A DNA stretch of 64,000 nucleotides, taken from positions 2,249,433-2,313,432 of the forward strand of contig NC_052676.1 in the NCBI RefSeq assembly GCF_016802725.1. The letters run 5' to 3'. This document shows, in pieces, positions 12,644 through 24,700 of the stretch (the stretch's first letter is position 1; every line of letters begins with the position of its first letter). Source of the stretch: Solenopsis invicta (Eukaryota; Arthropoda; Insecta; Hymenoptera; Formicidae). Below the pieces are notes generated by a model that did no database searches, was not told where the DNA came from, and was given only the letters and a program-made list of their open reading frames with translations. Made by a program: the position numbers and the translations under genes.

Positions 12644-12726
12644 TTAGATTGAAAAGGCAAGATAATAATTCTCTAAATAATTCAAAATATACCAAGTATA
12701 TTTTCTTTTGCAAGCTTGAGCCAGAC

Positions 12727-15700
12727 ATGGCAGCGATAGAAGAGAAAAAGCGAGTGGGTGGCTCCAAGGTGTCAGCCATCGCGAACATCTTCCAATCCAA
12801 GCCGCAACTAGACAATCTGAGTCACAGAACGAACAATATTCTCTCGGATGGATTTAAGGAGCCAGCTGTTCCATTGAAGGAGTCCCCGACGCAAGTAACG
12901 GTGGTCAGAACTGAGAGCCATGTGGCACGTTTCAACAATGCGCGAGCCCTCTTCGAGAAGCTTGGCGAGGAAAACAAATCGAACAGACCGTAAGTATGCA
13001 GTTTGAATGTGTAGAAAATTTTATTATATTTTTTAAAATTATTTTATTCATTTTTATTAATTATCAGCGTTTCAAATTTTTTATTTATATTTTGTATAGA
13101 TTTATGTTTAATTTTATTTATTAATTTATTATAAATTATTTTCGATTATTTTTTAACTATTGTTACAATTTTTAATAAACTTTGAAATCATACAGATGGA
13201 TCTGTAAAATACACATTAAATTTTTATAATTTTATATTAAAATGTAACTTTCTGTTATGTGATCTATTAAAACAAAAATTCTATTATTAAAAAAATTAAT
13301 TTTAAATTAAAATTACAAAAATTTTTTTCGATAAATATGACATAAAAGAATCATCTTAGCGTTTCAAATTTTTTTTCAATTAATAATACTATTTTGTATA
13401 AATTTATCTTTGATTTTGTGATTTAGCGAGCATTTTGATTCCGCAGTATATATTTTATATCATCAGATTTCTCTGAAAATATCAAATTTATTGAAAAATA
13501 TGCAGCTTTATCAGAATTATAAAATACAAAATATCAGACTAAATTACGAGAAATTCAGGAAAGTTTACATGTACAAAAATATAATTGTAGAATTATTTCA
13601 GTATTAATTTGCATGCTTATTTAATGGACAGGGTGGAGCGGGTTACGAAACCGAACAATCTGCATGGTCTTCGGTCTCGCTCCAGTTCCGCGAACTCGGG
13701 TTCCGGGTGCACCTCGCCCGCGAGATCGCCCCGTCCTCACTCACCCTCTCCCCCGGGTAGCCGTGAACACCTGAGCACGTGGAGCGCCAGCGTACCGGCC
13801 CTGAACGCTGAGCGGCATTTTGAGAACGGCCATTGCGCACCAGAGCAGCGACGTCCTGGCGCAGGCGTAGGTAAAGTCGAACGGACGGGCAAGGAGAACG
13901 ATCGTCCGGAGCGGCCGGAAAAGCCAGAACGTCGGCCAAATTCCAAGGAGCTCATCGAGAAGCAACGGAATTGGACTAGCCACTTCTCCAAAGCTAGACC
14001 GAATCGCTACAATTCCGATCCGAATCGTTCGCTAGTCCAAACCTCCCTGAATTCCCAGAATGCTCAGGGTCAAGCGCAGCAATCGTCACCGTTCGCTGAT
14101 ACGTGCCAGAGCGCGGCAGCTGGCGACTCGGCCAGCCCAGCTGCCAGATCGGCGAGCTTCTGCTCGGCACGCTCACCCCCACCACCACCTCCGCCTGTCA
14201 GGAACTCGTCCGCAGCTAGTAGAAGGGAACGACCGGCCAGTATCGCCGTCAGCTCGTCCGAGCTGCTGGAGAGTCCGGAGTATGCAACGGTGGAGAGGTT
14301 TGACGAGATTTCGCCAACGATTCCGGAGTATGCCGTTGTGCAGAAGAAGAAACCTCTGAGCAATTCGAAAGATGTCAAAAGTGACAGCGTTGATAAGAGT
14401 CAGGACTCCTCAATGCCAGAATATGCTGTCGTGCAAAAGAATACTTCGAAAGCGGCTTTGAGGTCAGCGGAGAATTCCAAAGAGGCTTCCAAGGCACAAA
14501 ATTTAAAAGGCGTAGCAGCTACGGAGGCAGTTACGGGAAACAAAATCTTAAGTTCGAGGTCGATGGAGGCTGCCAAGGACGTTTCTAAGTCTACCGTGCA
14601 GAATTTGACAAGCTCTGCGATTGCGGAGCCAATTTTAGCAAACAAAACTATAGTTTCAAAATCAGTGGAAGATGCTAAAGAGACTTCTAAGAGCTCTGCG
14701 CAGACTGTAAAAGGCCCACCAGTTGTAGAAGTAGTTCCAGTATGCAAAGACACGGTTTCGAAGCCAATGGAAAATTCAAGAGAGAACTTGAAAAATTCTA
14801 CATCTACAGAAGAAGCGCCAACGTTTAAAGCTATAGTTTCTAAACCAACAGAATCTTCAAAGGAGGAGACCACGGAGGTTGCAGAGGAATCGAAAGAAGT
14901 TACGAAAGGCTCAGCGGTTCCAGAATCCAAAACTGCCATCGCAAACGAGTATAGCGACGAGAACACCGAGCAGACAAAAGCGTCGCCTGTAGCGCACTAC
15001 GAGGCTTCTAGTCCAACTCGAAGTGCCTCGAAGGACAATGTTTTAACGAGGAGGGAAAGCGACCTGCTAGAGGCTCCGGAATACTTTAACTGTCCCCCAA
15101 GCCCGATTCATTCGCCGGCGAAGACATCCGAGTGGAGGAACGAATGGCTGGCGAAAAACGACGAGATTCTGAAGAGGACTGTGGACTTGAAAGATCTGAA
15201 GACCTTGTCGAAGGAGGCTCTGGAGACGGAGCAGCGTGGCGAGGTGACCAGGCCGGATCCGAGACCCGATTGGGCGAGACCAAACGCGAATGCGAAGAGA
15301 AAAGAAACTGTGGACGATAAGAAAACTGAGCTGATACGATCACCGGAATCTGAACTGGGTTTGCCCTCTGCGGGCACCGACAGTGCCTCGTCCAGCATGA
15401 GTTCACCTAGTTCACCGTCCAAGGATAGCAAGGAGGAAAAAGCAGAGAAGGAGATGTCAGAAAAGCATCAGACAGGTAAGATGTCAAAAAGAGCCTTGTG
15501 AGACGGAACTTTCGTAGACAGAAAAAAATGCAAAAATTATCTCGATGATGTACAATTTGGTTTCTTTAGCTTCAGTTTAAACATAAGACGAGAAAAAAAT
15601 TAAGAAAATAATTATTGAAGAATTATTAAGTGATTTTCGAAAGCATATTAAAAAATAATTTTTATCTAAAAAATATATAATTTTGATCATTATATTAATC

Positions 15701-18700
15701 TTATGTAATGATTTTAATTTATATTTAGATGTATTAAATATTTTTATGACAAATACTTGGCTTCAAAAATAAATCTTTACTTTTTTGAGAGGCGTGCGAT
15801 GAAGCCAGGTGACTTTCGCTGTCGTGGGCTGGCAGTGTGCCAAAATGCCAAAAAGTAAAAGTACAGACGCGGCCCCCTCCCCTTCTTTCCCCTTTTCTCC
15901 TTCCCTTTGCTCTACCACCCCCTCTTTACCAGTGTGCCACGGTATTATTTATAGAAATCATCGTGCGGCTTGTCCAGCGGCCAAACGCTCGTGCCTCGTC
16001 GCGTTTACTTTGCAAAAGTGTCTCTGAAGCTCTCTACGGAATTTTTGGGATTTAAAAATTGTCAATGTTGTGCTCCAAACAGTTCTAATCAGTACAGTGA
16101 CTTCTTCGAAGAATGAATTATAGTGCACGCGTTTTATAAATACGAAAAGAGCAAGTTTGTAGAATGCTTCGCTATATAAATATGATAAATTTAACAAAAA
16201 AAATAATAATAAATTTATGAAAATAAAAAATATAAAAATGTTAATTTGATAATAAATATGCACAAGGCAGTCTAAGTATGTTAATAATTTGGTGAAAAAA
16301 ATGTATATTTTTGCAAGTAGAATTTTTCAAATCTAAACATTCTTTTATATCATAAAATAGTAAATTAATAAGAAATAAAAATTAAATATTGAATGATTAA
16401 AATGAAAACTAAATAATTCATCATGAAAAAATGAGTCTTTTGATGAATATAAATCTTTTACAGCTTGAATACGTTGTAGTACAGGAGTTAAATAAAAAAG
16501 GAATTAAATAAAAAAGAATTTTACAGAAATTATGTAAACACGGAATGAAGATTTACACATTCTAAATATCTCTTATTACTTAAATTATACATGGTTGATT
16601 AACAAAAGCGAGATAACAAATTACTTTGAAATGAAATGCTAAGTAGCATTAAATGGCTTAATGTAAGCTCCCCAATGAGTGCTATAGTTTAATTAATTAA
16701 TTTGGTTAAAGGCTATATTCTGCGCGAGTGCGTGATCTCATAATAGAATACACAAGACCAGTGTTTATATATGCAACGCTGCGCTATATTTTGTATCAAT
16801 ATTTTTATTGGAGCGCGACGTACTCCAGAAAGACATAAAATTATGTGCCTGCGATTACTTTGCATCGATTGTGGAGGTACTTCGGCATTTGTGTCTTGGT
16901 TCGATAAGCTGTTCCAGCACTTTAACGTATACGTTCTCCAGTATCTTTAATGCCATCGTAAATTTTATTTTTCAAATTCAGGTCGCAACAGTTATGACTT
17001 GGAAGCGGAGGACCAGGAGAAGCCGGCTACGTATCAGAGCTGCGTCTCTGGCACGGAGAGCCTCGCCGAGAAGGATCAGTTCAAGTTCAGCGAGACGGAT
17101 ACTACCACGGTCATTCGACGTTCTCACGTGCGCCTTGATCTTCAAGCGGCGGGTCTGGGTCCACGGCCACCCTCTGTCATCAGTTCCGACCAGGAGTATC
17201 CGCCGCTAGAGCACAAGGAGATTCCCGTGCCCTCTCCGTACGCCAAGAAGTTACAGCAGAGTGAGGAGATTGTGTCGCAGAGTAATACCGAGTGCAAAGT
17301 TCAATCGAAACCGAACACGGAGGCGAAGAGCCTCGGCGGCACTATAGAAACAATGAAAATCAATACCACGTCCGCGGAGGATATGTTGGAGGCTAAAGTG
17401 AAGTCCGGCGACGGAGTGTGCCAGAAGACGGTCTCGAATGCGAAAAATGATCAAATCAAAATCAGCGTGAGGGAGAAGATCGCAAAGAACCGGGAAGAGG
17501 TCTCCGGCAAGCGGTCCAGCTTTGTCGAGACGGAAAGCAAGGATAGCATAGACAAGGCGAGCCTTCGCAGCCAGGAGATGAATAGCTACGGACTGATTAC
17601 GAAGGAGAGCAAGGACGAGGAGAAGTATGTGACGGAGATAGCGAAATCCGAGGTCAACCGAAAGGAGTGCATCGCGGCGGTAAATAGTGTCCTGAGCAAG
17701 AGGCTAGAGAAGGAGGCGGAACAGCAAACGACTTGGGAGCAGGAGAAACAGAAGGCTGAGTTGGCGAAGCTCCGGTTATCGGAGAACAATCAGAGTTCTT
17801 CGCTGGCGCCTAGTACGCAGAAACATTCCAGCAAGAAATCCAACGATCAGTCCGTGTCGGAGAGCAGCCAATACGAAGACAGCGACTCCAGTGACACGAA
17901 GACTGTTACGAATGTGGAATGTGTAGCGAAGGAGTTACAGAACAATTCTGCTGCAATCGCGGAACAGCAGGTAGCCTCGAAGAACAATGTCAATCACATC
18001 ACTCCGGTGACGCCAGACACCATGACTCCAGATGAGGCTGAAAACCTGCTGAGCTCTCGGTAAATATATAGCGAGTAAGAGAGAAGAAAAATTTATGGAG
18101 TCGATGTTGTGTTCTAAATGATACATAGAAAGAACAAGAATTTTAGAAAAAAAAACAGGGTGTTTACTACTGAAAAAACCCAGAATTTTCAGGAAATTTT
18201 ATCTTTATTCTCGATACTCGTTAATTTTTCTGAGATTTTAAATTAGGAGTATTCAATTGTTGGAATTTTAAATTTAAATTCTATTTCTCTTTTTATGGAA
18301 AAAACTATTTCTTTGATCTTTCTTTCCTCGAGAAATGCCGATAATCGATTAACAATAAATATGGTATATATCTACGTACATTTATATACACAGCTCAGCT
18401 ACGTACATTTATATACACTTTCGTGTAACTCGCAAATTTTTATAAAAAACTCAGTGACAATAAAAGACACATTGTTTTAAATTAGCGTATGTTCAATTAT
18501 TTTTCGAATTCTGTATTTCCGGTGAACTAGCCGTGTATTGCAGAGAGATCGTTGTATGTCATTAAGTTTATATTTTTTTTACTTTCTCAAATTTAATATT
18601 TAAAATTTAAGTAGCTTTTTTTTGATTATATGATTAAGAATGTGTATAATAAAATAAATTTTATTTTAAAGCTACATTAAAAAAAAATTTGTAATTTTAT

Positions 18701-21700
18701 TTGGAATCTTTATAAAGTCTTTAAATAAAATTTCTAGAAAATCTGGGAATTCTCAGGAAATTTTTATAAAATTTAATTAAACACCTTGAAGAGTGAGAAT
18801 TGTCATTTAAAAAAATTTTAATTCTATTGATATTGACGATTTTAGTATCAATTTAAAACACTGATATCTTTTGGAATGATGCTGTTTCTAGACGCTGCTT
18901 TTAGCGTATAACTTTCGCATCTTTATACAGCAATTTTTCATAGCGTACCTACATTTAATGGCATAATAAATTTCTTTTGCTGCAATTCTTGCATCTTAGT
19001 GATCTTTAATTTGAGGCTTAATATTAATAACTTTGTTTTCTTTCATTTTAATTCTAATACGTTCGTGTTTATTTGAATGCAAATCTGCTGATTGCCATGG
19101 TCCGTACAGCATCCTAGAAAAGAAGATTAGGTGAGTACATTGACAATTCTGTAACTTGATAACGGAAGCAGATATGTTGTCTTATAACAATTGCAAAATA
19201 TTACGTTGACATTTTAATAGATTTTATTATTTGCTCAAGTGACCCGATGAGAAAACATATAGTTATATCTTATAAAAACCAGTTTTAAAAAGAAACAGAC
19301 CTTATTAGAAAATTTATATCAAAATATCTTTGTCCTTAAAATGCCACTTTTTTTGGTTTGATCATGTTTGTAATAAAAAGATCGAAAGACTGAAAAAATA
19401 TAACTATCTTAATCGTTTTCTTATTTTATGAAGAAAAATAATATAGAGAAAAAAATAATAGAGAAAAAAAATAATAGAGAAAAAAAAATAATAGAGAAAA
19501 AAAAATTTGTAGAAGTATCATATAAAATCTATATATTTTTAATCAGTTAACATTTAATTGTATTTTTATGATGAGAAGATTAAGATAACAGAAACTACTT
19601 TTTTAATTGTGAGCAAAGACTTTGTTGAATTATACAGATTCACCTTTAGTACGAAAATGTTCTAAAATTTTTTTTTTAACGGATATAACTGCTTTTGTCA
19701 TTCGACTACAGAATTGATTTGCTATCAGCGATCACGTAATGTCGTGCGTAAGATAAAGTGAATGATTCGTGAACGTACAAATTAGACAAGGTTCGGCGTT
19801 GCTATCGGACGAGGAAGCTCAGGAGATAGCGAGGTTGCTGTCTCCCACCTGTGCCAATGACGCAATAATAGGTGATGGGATTTCTAATGACAAGGATAAG
19901 GAAGGACAGGACAGGGATAGGGATGACCAGGACAACACGCCCGACTGGCTGTCCGATGTCCTGTCTGCTCCTGATTCCAGTCTTATCAATAGTGCCACTC
20001 ATGATTATAGGTGAACGAGCTTATTTTTTATGTCCTTTCTGTTGCATCTTTTTGCAATTTTATTTATATCCTCTCTCCATTTTCTTTAACGATTTTGAGC
20101 GAATTTTCAATCTTAATGACAATTATTTGGTGGATTGTTGAATTTTTGAATGGTAGCGTTTTTAAAATTTTCTTTTTTCTGCATCTTCAGAGGATTAAAA
20201 ATTTTTTTATCTCCTTCAATATTTTAAAAGTACTGCATTTCTTGAATTTTTATCTGGGATAATAGATGCTCGAATTCTTGTCAATTCTTGGAAACTGGAG
20301 GACTAATGGTCTTTGGACTTTTGGAATTATGCTAAAATCTTTAGATCTACACACTTAGCTTTTCTGTCGATTCTTCTTTAATTCTTTATTTATTTCAGTT
20401 TGTCTCATAGATCTCGCAGTGACCTGACGATAGACTCGTTGACGGAAAGCCAAATAGGATCAGTCACGGGAAGTGAGAGCGGACTGTTGGGCTCCGTCAG
20501 CAGCTTGAACGAAGCTAATGATGACACCGAAACCGAGCATCAAGACGAGTATATCCCAACGCCAGGAAAAATCGTAATTATACATATATATGATTATCTC
20601 AGCGTTATCTTCTTTTTTTTCTCAATTGAATTGAATCAGAAAGTAAATATATTCATGATAAAAAAAGTTAGCAGATACAAAATCAGAAAAAAGAAATGCA
20701 TGGTTTTTTACAACAACTTTTTAATAGAATGTTTTATTTCTATATTTTTTTATTTTTGTTTGTTTAACAATTTTTTTTAGTTTTTTTTACTATCTCAATT
20801 TCAAATAGTTTTGGGGTATTCTCGCTTTTGTGTTTTAAAAGGTTATTTTTTTTTTAGTTTTTTTTTATAGATTTTAGTAATTCGAAGCGTAAGAGAAGTT
20901 GCAAATTTAAGGTAAGAGACTTGTGCAAAAGTTTTTATCAATGTGTAAATTGTTTGCAGAATTTTAAACACGTTTTTCTTGTAACTTCTCTTGAAATTAT
21001 TGTTACGATAACTCACCTAATTTTAATGTGATTAACTTAAAGTTTTTAGAAAATTTTACATTTTTTTCTCTCTTTCTAAAAGTGAGTACAAAAATGATAT
21101 GATAGAAAGTGAGAATATCCTCATAACTTGGATCCTCATTTCTTATTAATCAGGTACTTGTGGAGAATGGCGTACATTATTTCGAGGACGGTCATTTTTG
21201 GATGGAAGTAGCGGGACTTCCGGAGTCGGACGAAGATGATGAAGACTATCCGTCCACCGTACCCGTCAAGAAAACTTCCAAAGTGTCCTTTGACACCGGT
21301 CCCATGCGAATTTATTCCACACATTCTGTCAATGAGTACGATCGCCGCAACGAAGATGTCGATCCTGTGGCAGCCAGTGCAGAGTACGAGCTGGAAAAAC
21401 GCGTCGAAAAAATGGAGGTAATTTTAAATAGTTTCTTTTTTTTTTTTTTTAATATTTTATAGAGCAAAAATAATAGCCCGATTGAAAATTTTATTGGGAA
21501 GTGATATTACTAAGTTTTTGATGCAAATTTTTATATTTTAACGCCTTTTTCCTCGGAAAAGAATTCGTTATTACTAATCTTGAAAAAAAACCCAGGTGTT
21601 TCCTGTCGAACTGATGAAGGGCCCAGAGGGTCTAGGCCTGAGCATAATCGGGATGGGCGTGGGCGCGGACGCGGGTCTAGAGAAGTTGGGCATCTTCGTG

Positions 21701-24700
21701 AAAACTATCACGGAGAAAGGTGCGGCCGCGCGCGAAGGCCGAATCCAGGTGAACGACCAGATCGTCGAGGTTGACGGCAAGAGTCTGGTCGGCGTGACGC
21801 AGGCTTACGCCGCTAGTGTACTAAGGAATACCTCCGGACTTGTGCGATTTGTCATCGGCAGGGAAAGGGACCCCAAGAACTCGGAAGTGGCGATGCTAAT
21901 CAGGCAGAGTCTCCAGGCGGATAAAGAGAGAGAACTGGCGAACGCTGCCAATAGGTAAAATAGCACATTTATGTAACTTGAACTTGGAATAATTATCATA
22001 ATTAAGATTGTGCTTTATATTTATTAGTTCTTATATTGATAAATTTTATTGTAATATATAATATGAAATAGCCTAATAAATTGTGAAAAATCTATTTTCT
22101 AAAACTTAGATATTTTATATTTAATATTTATGTAATCAAAATTTTATTGCTTAAGTCTCAAGCAATGTCACGAAAGTATCATTTTTTTTTTTTTGTTACG
22201 TTTTTTCTGTTCCGATTTGAAGACTTGCGTTTTCTTTTAATTTAAAGTTGTGTGTGTGTGTGTGTTCCCAATGATGCCTTAATCCTTGCTCGCAAAAATT
22301 CTGTGACGAAACTTTATGGCCACTCCAATGAGAGCCTGAGGCATCTTGGAGTGCTGAGGGAACCACGTTTTCTGTAACAAGCGCATCTATTATAGCGTTA
22401 CAATAAGAACGAATCTTAACCGACATTGAAAAGAAGAAGTTTTTTTTCTGCGAGCAGGAAGCTCAACTTCTCTGACGCTTCTCCTGACGGCCAGCGAGGA
22501 AGCGAGGACATCTCGGTCGGCAGCGGGATGAGCGGAATTCCCGGATCGCCGGCGATGTCCTCCTGCTCGGAAGGAGAACCGGCGCACAGTCCAATCGAGA
22601 ACTACCTGTCGCCTTCTAGTCGCAGCCGATCTCCGATACTCGGGTCGTCACAACACAACACCACGCAGAACGACGTAGACAGTCTGAGATTGCTCTTGCA
22701 AGAGGTATTTTGCGCATTTACGTTCTGTGCTTCGCGATTCGAATGTACCCCTCTTCATCTGTTTATTTAAGGTTGTATTGGCTATCGATGAAAATGGCGA
22801 TGAGTTAATGAAATTTACTTAGTAGATTTTAGACACATATTTACATGAAAATATGTATGTTTACTTTTAAAACTGTTTACAAGCTTTTTTAAAAGTTATT
22901 GTAATTATTAGTGATTTTTTATGGAGATTCGCGAAAACCTACGACCTAATAAACTCAATCTCTAAGGAAAAGATTAGAAAATGTTATTGAAAAAAGTTAT
23001 TATAGAGATATTAAAAATTAAGCTTGTAAAGTCCCAGGAATAGGTAAGCACTGAAATGTCGCAAGTTAACTGTACAGTAAGAATACATATAAACCGCATG
23101 TAAAATCTTATTAACGATTATTAAAACATATTATTATTAAACTTTATTTAGCTAAAGCTAAAATGAGTCTCGAATCCAGAGTACATTTCAAAAATCTTGT
23201 TGTACTTGTTAATAATATAAGTAACTCTTTGCTGAGCTTGTGTAGCTAATACATCCTTAAGAATCTTATTCATTTAGCAAGATGTTCATGCACCTTTTTA
23301 TTTATATACGTGTGGTGTCAGTTTGATTTTTTTTTTGTAAATAGTCATTAGGTTGATAATGCATTGTCCAACAATGATATTCCATGATACGTAGCGTATA
23401 TATTTGTACATACTTTCGTGTGTATATGTGTAAATTAAGAGAGTTGGGAGATGTCACATATGTAAGTTTATTGCAATTGCACAGTGTGTATTTATTGACT
23501 TTTTTTGTTTTTGTTTTGCTTATGCGCTATGCGTGCCGTTGGTTGCTTACAGAGTCAATATAAACTCTCATTAGCGGACGAGGAAGTGGAAAGACTCAAG
23601 GCGAAGGTAACGTAATATTATAATAGTTACCCAAATAATGTCAATTAATCAGACTTATTTAAGTAATTAGTAATTGTTTAAATTAATAGAAAATTTAATA
23701 TGCGATGCACAACTTCTTTTAGGCGTAAAAGACTTATTTTACTTACACGTATACTTAAGCATGCTTCACTTATTAATCTTTACTTTCACGCTTTTGTCTC
23801 TGCACTGTATTAAAATGCGTGAAATATTAAATGTATATAGCTTGCAGCTTGTGTGTATATTAATGTATATAAATAATCAAATTTAACCAAGGGGCTGTGA
23901 ACCAAGCAAGGTATTCGTCTTAATAAACTCGAACTATATTTAACATAAAATTAAAAATTATAAAAAATAAATAATTAAAAATTCTTTTTATTATTATAAT
24001 TTGTAATAATTTACTTTCTACGTATTACTTTTTATGAAAAAATTGAATATTTGATGTATCTTATTTTTTTTTATTTTATACAAGATTTTTCTAAATAAAA
24101 ATATTATCTCGAAATTTCGTTAAAGGAAACTATAATAAATAAAAATCCTGAATAACACACGTTCTTCACTTATAATGATGATAATTTATTACAAGTTACT
24201 TAAACGCTTTTAAGCAGTTTTTTTATAGCTTACAAACATTTCCTGCATTATATTATTATTTTGTTATATATTTACTGAATCAACTGAAGCTGTTTCTTTC
24301 ATACTGCATGCTTTTATTATCTTCATAGATAATTTTTTTTGTGCTAATTGATATTGAATAAACTTCACCATTTAACTTTTGACATAAATATTTTGATTGC
24401 ATCTTACGACAAATAGCATAGTTGAATTTAAGAAAATATTACAATATGCTTGTACAAAGTTTTTAACGACAATTTTAAAAGGTAGTATTTACAAGTGTAT
24501 TTATTGAAATTTTTGTAGTTTTAAAATTTTATTTTCTATCAGATCTCAAGGTAGTTTCATTTGAGAACATTTTGTCTGTGATGTTACATCATGTATTTTA
24601 TAATTTTATAAAATTAGTTGTATTATAAACTCCATTTTACGTTTTGAACAGTTAGTAGAATTGGAGAACAGCGGAGCTGGTAGCGAAGAGTATGCGGCCA

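Larger units (their letters stand above)
7190..12726. other. Divergent promoter region and 5' leader of neurabin
   Basis: About 7190-8350 is markedly GC- and CpG-rich against AT-rich flanks. It probably holds the Uba2 5'-UTR/promoter and the start of the neurabin transcript. A (GTC)n-like tract lies at 7821-7860. From about 8350 the sequence is AT-rich and looks intronic. Possible non-coding exons end at GT donors at 12302 (exon about 12201-12301) and 12539 (exon 12476-12538), and the coding exon follows an AG at 12646-12647. The leader exons are guesses from splice signals only. Confidence 0.45.

Noticed and set aside
14400..14966. 188-codon minus-strand frame
   Set aside because: It is opposite the neurabin exon 13632-15475; its composition mirrors the repeat region, with no domain.
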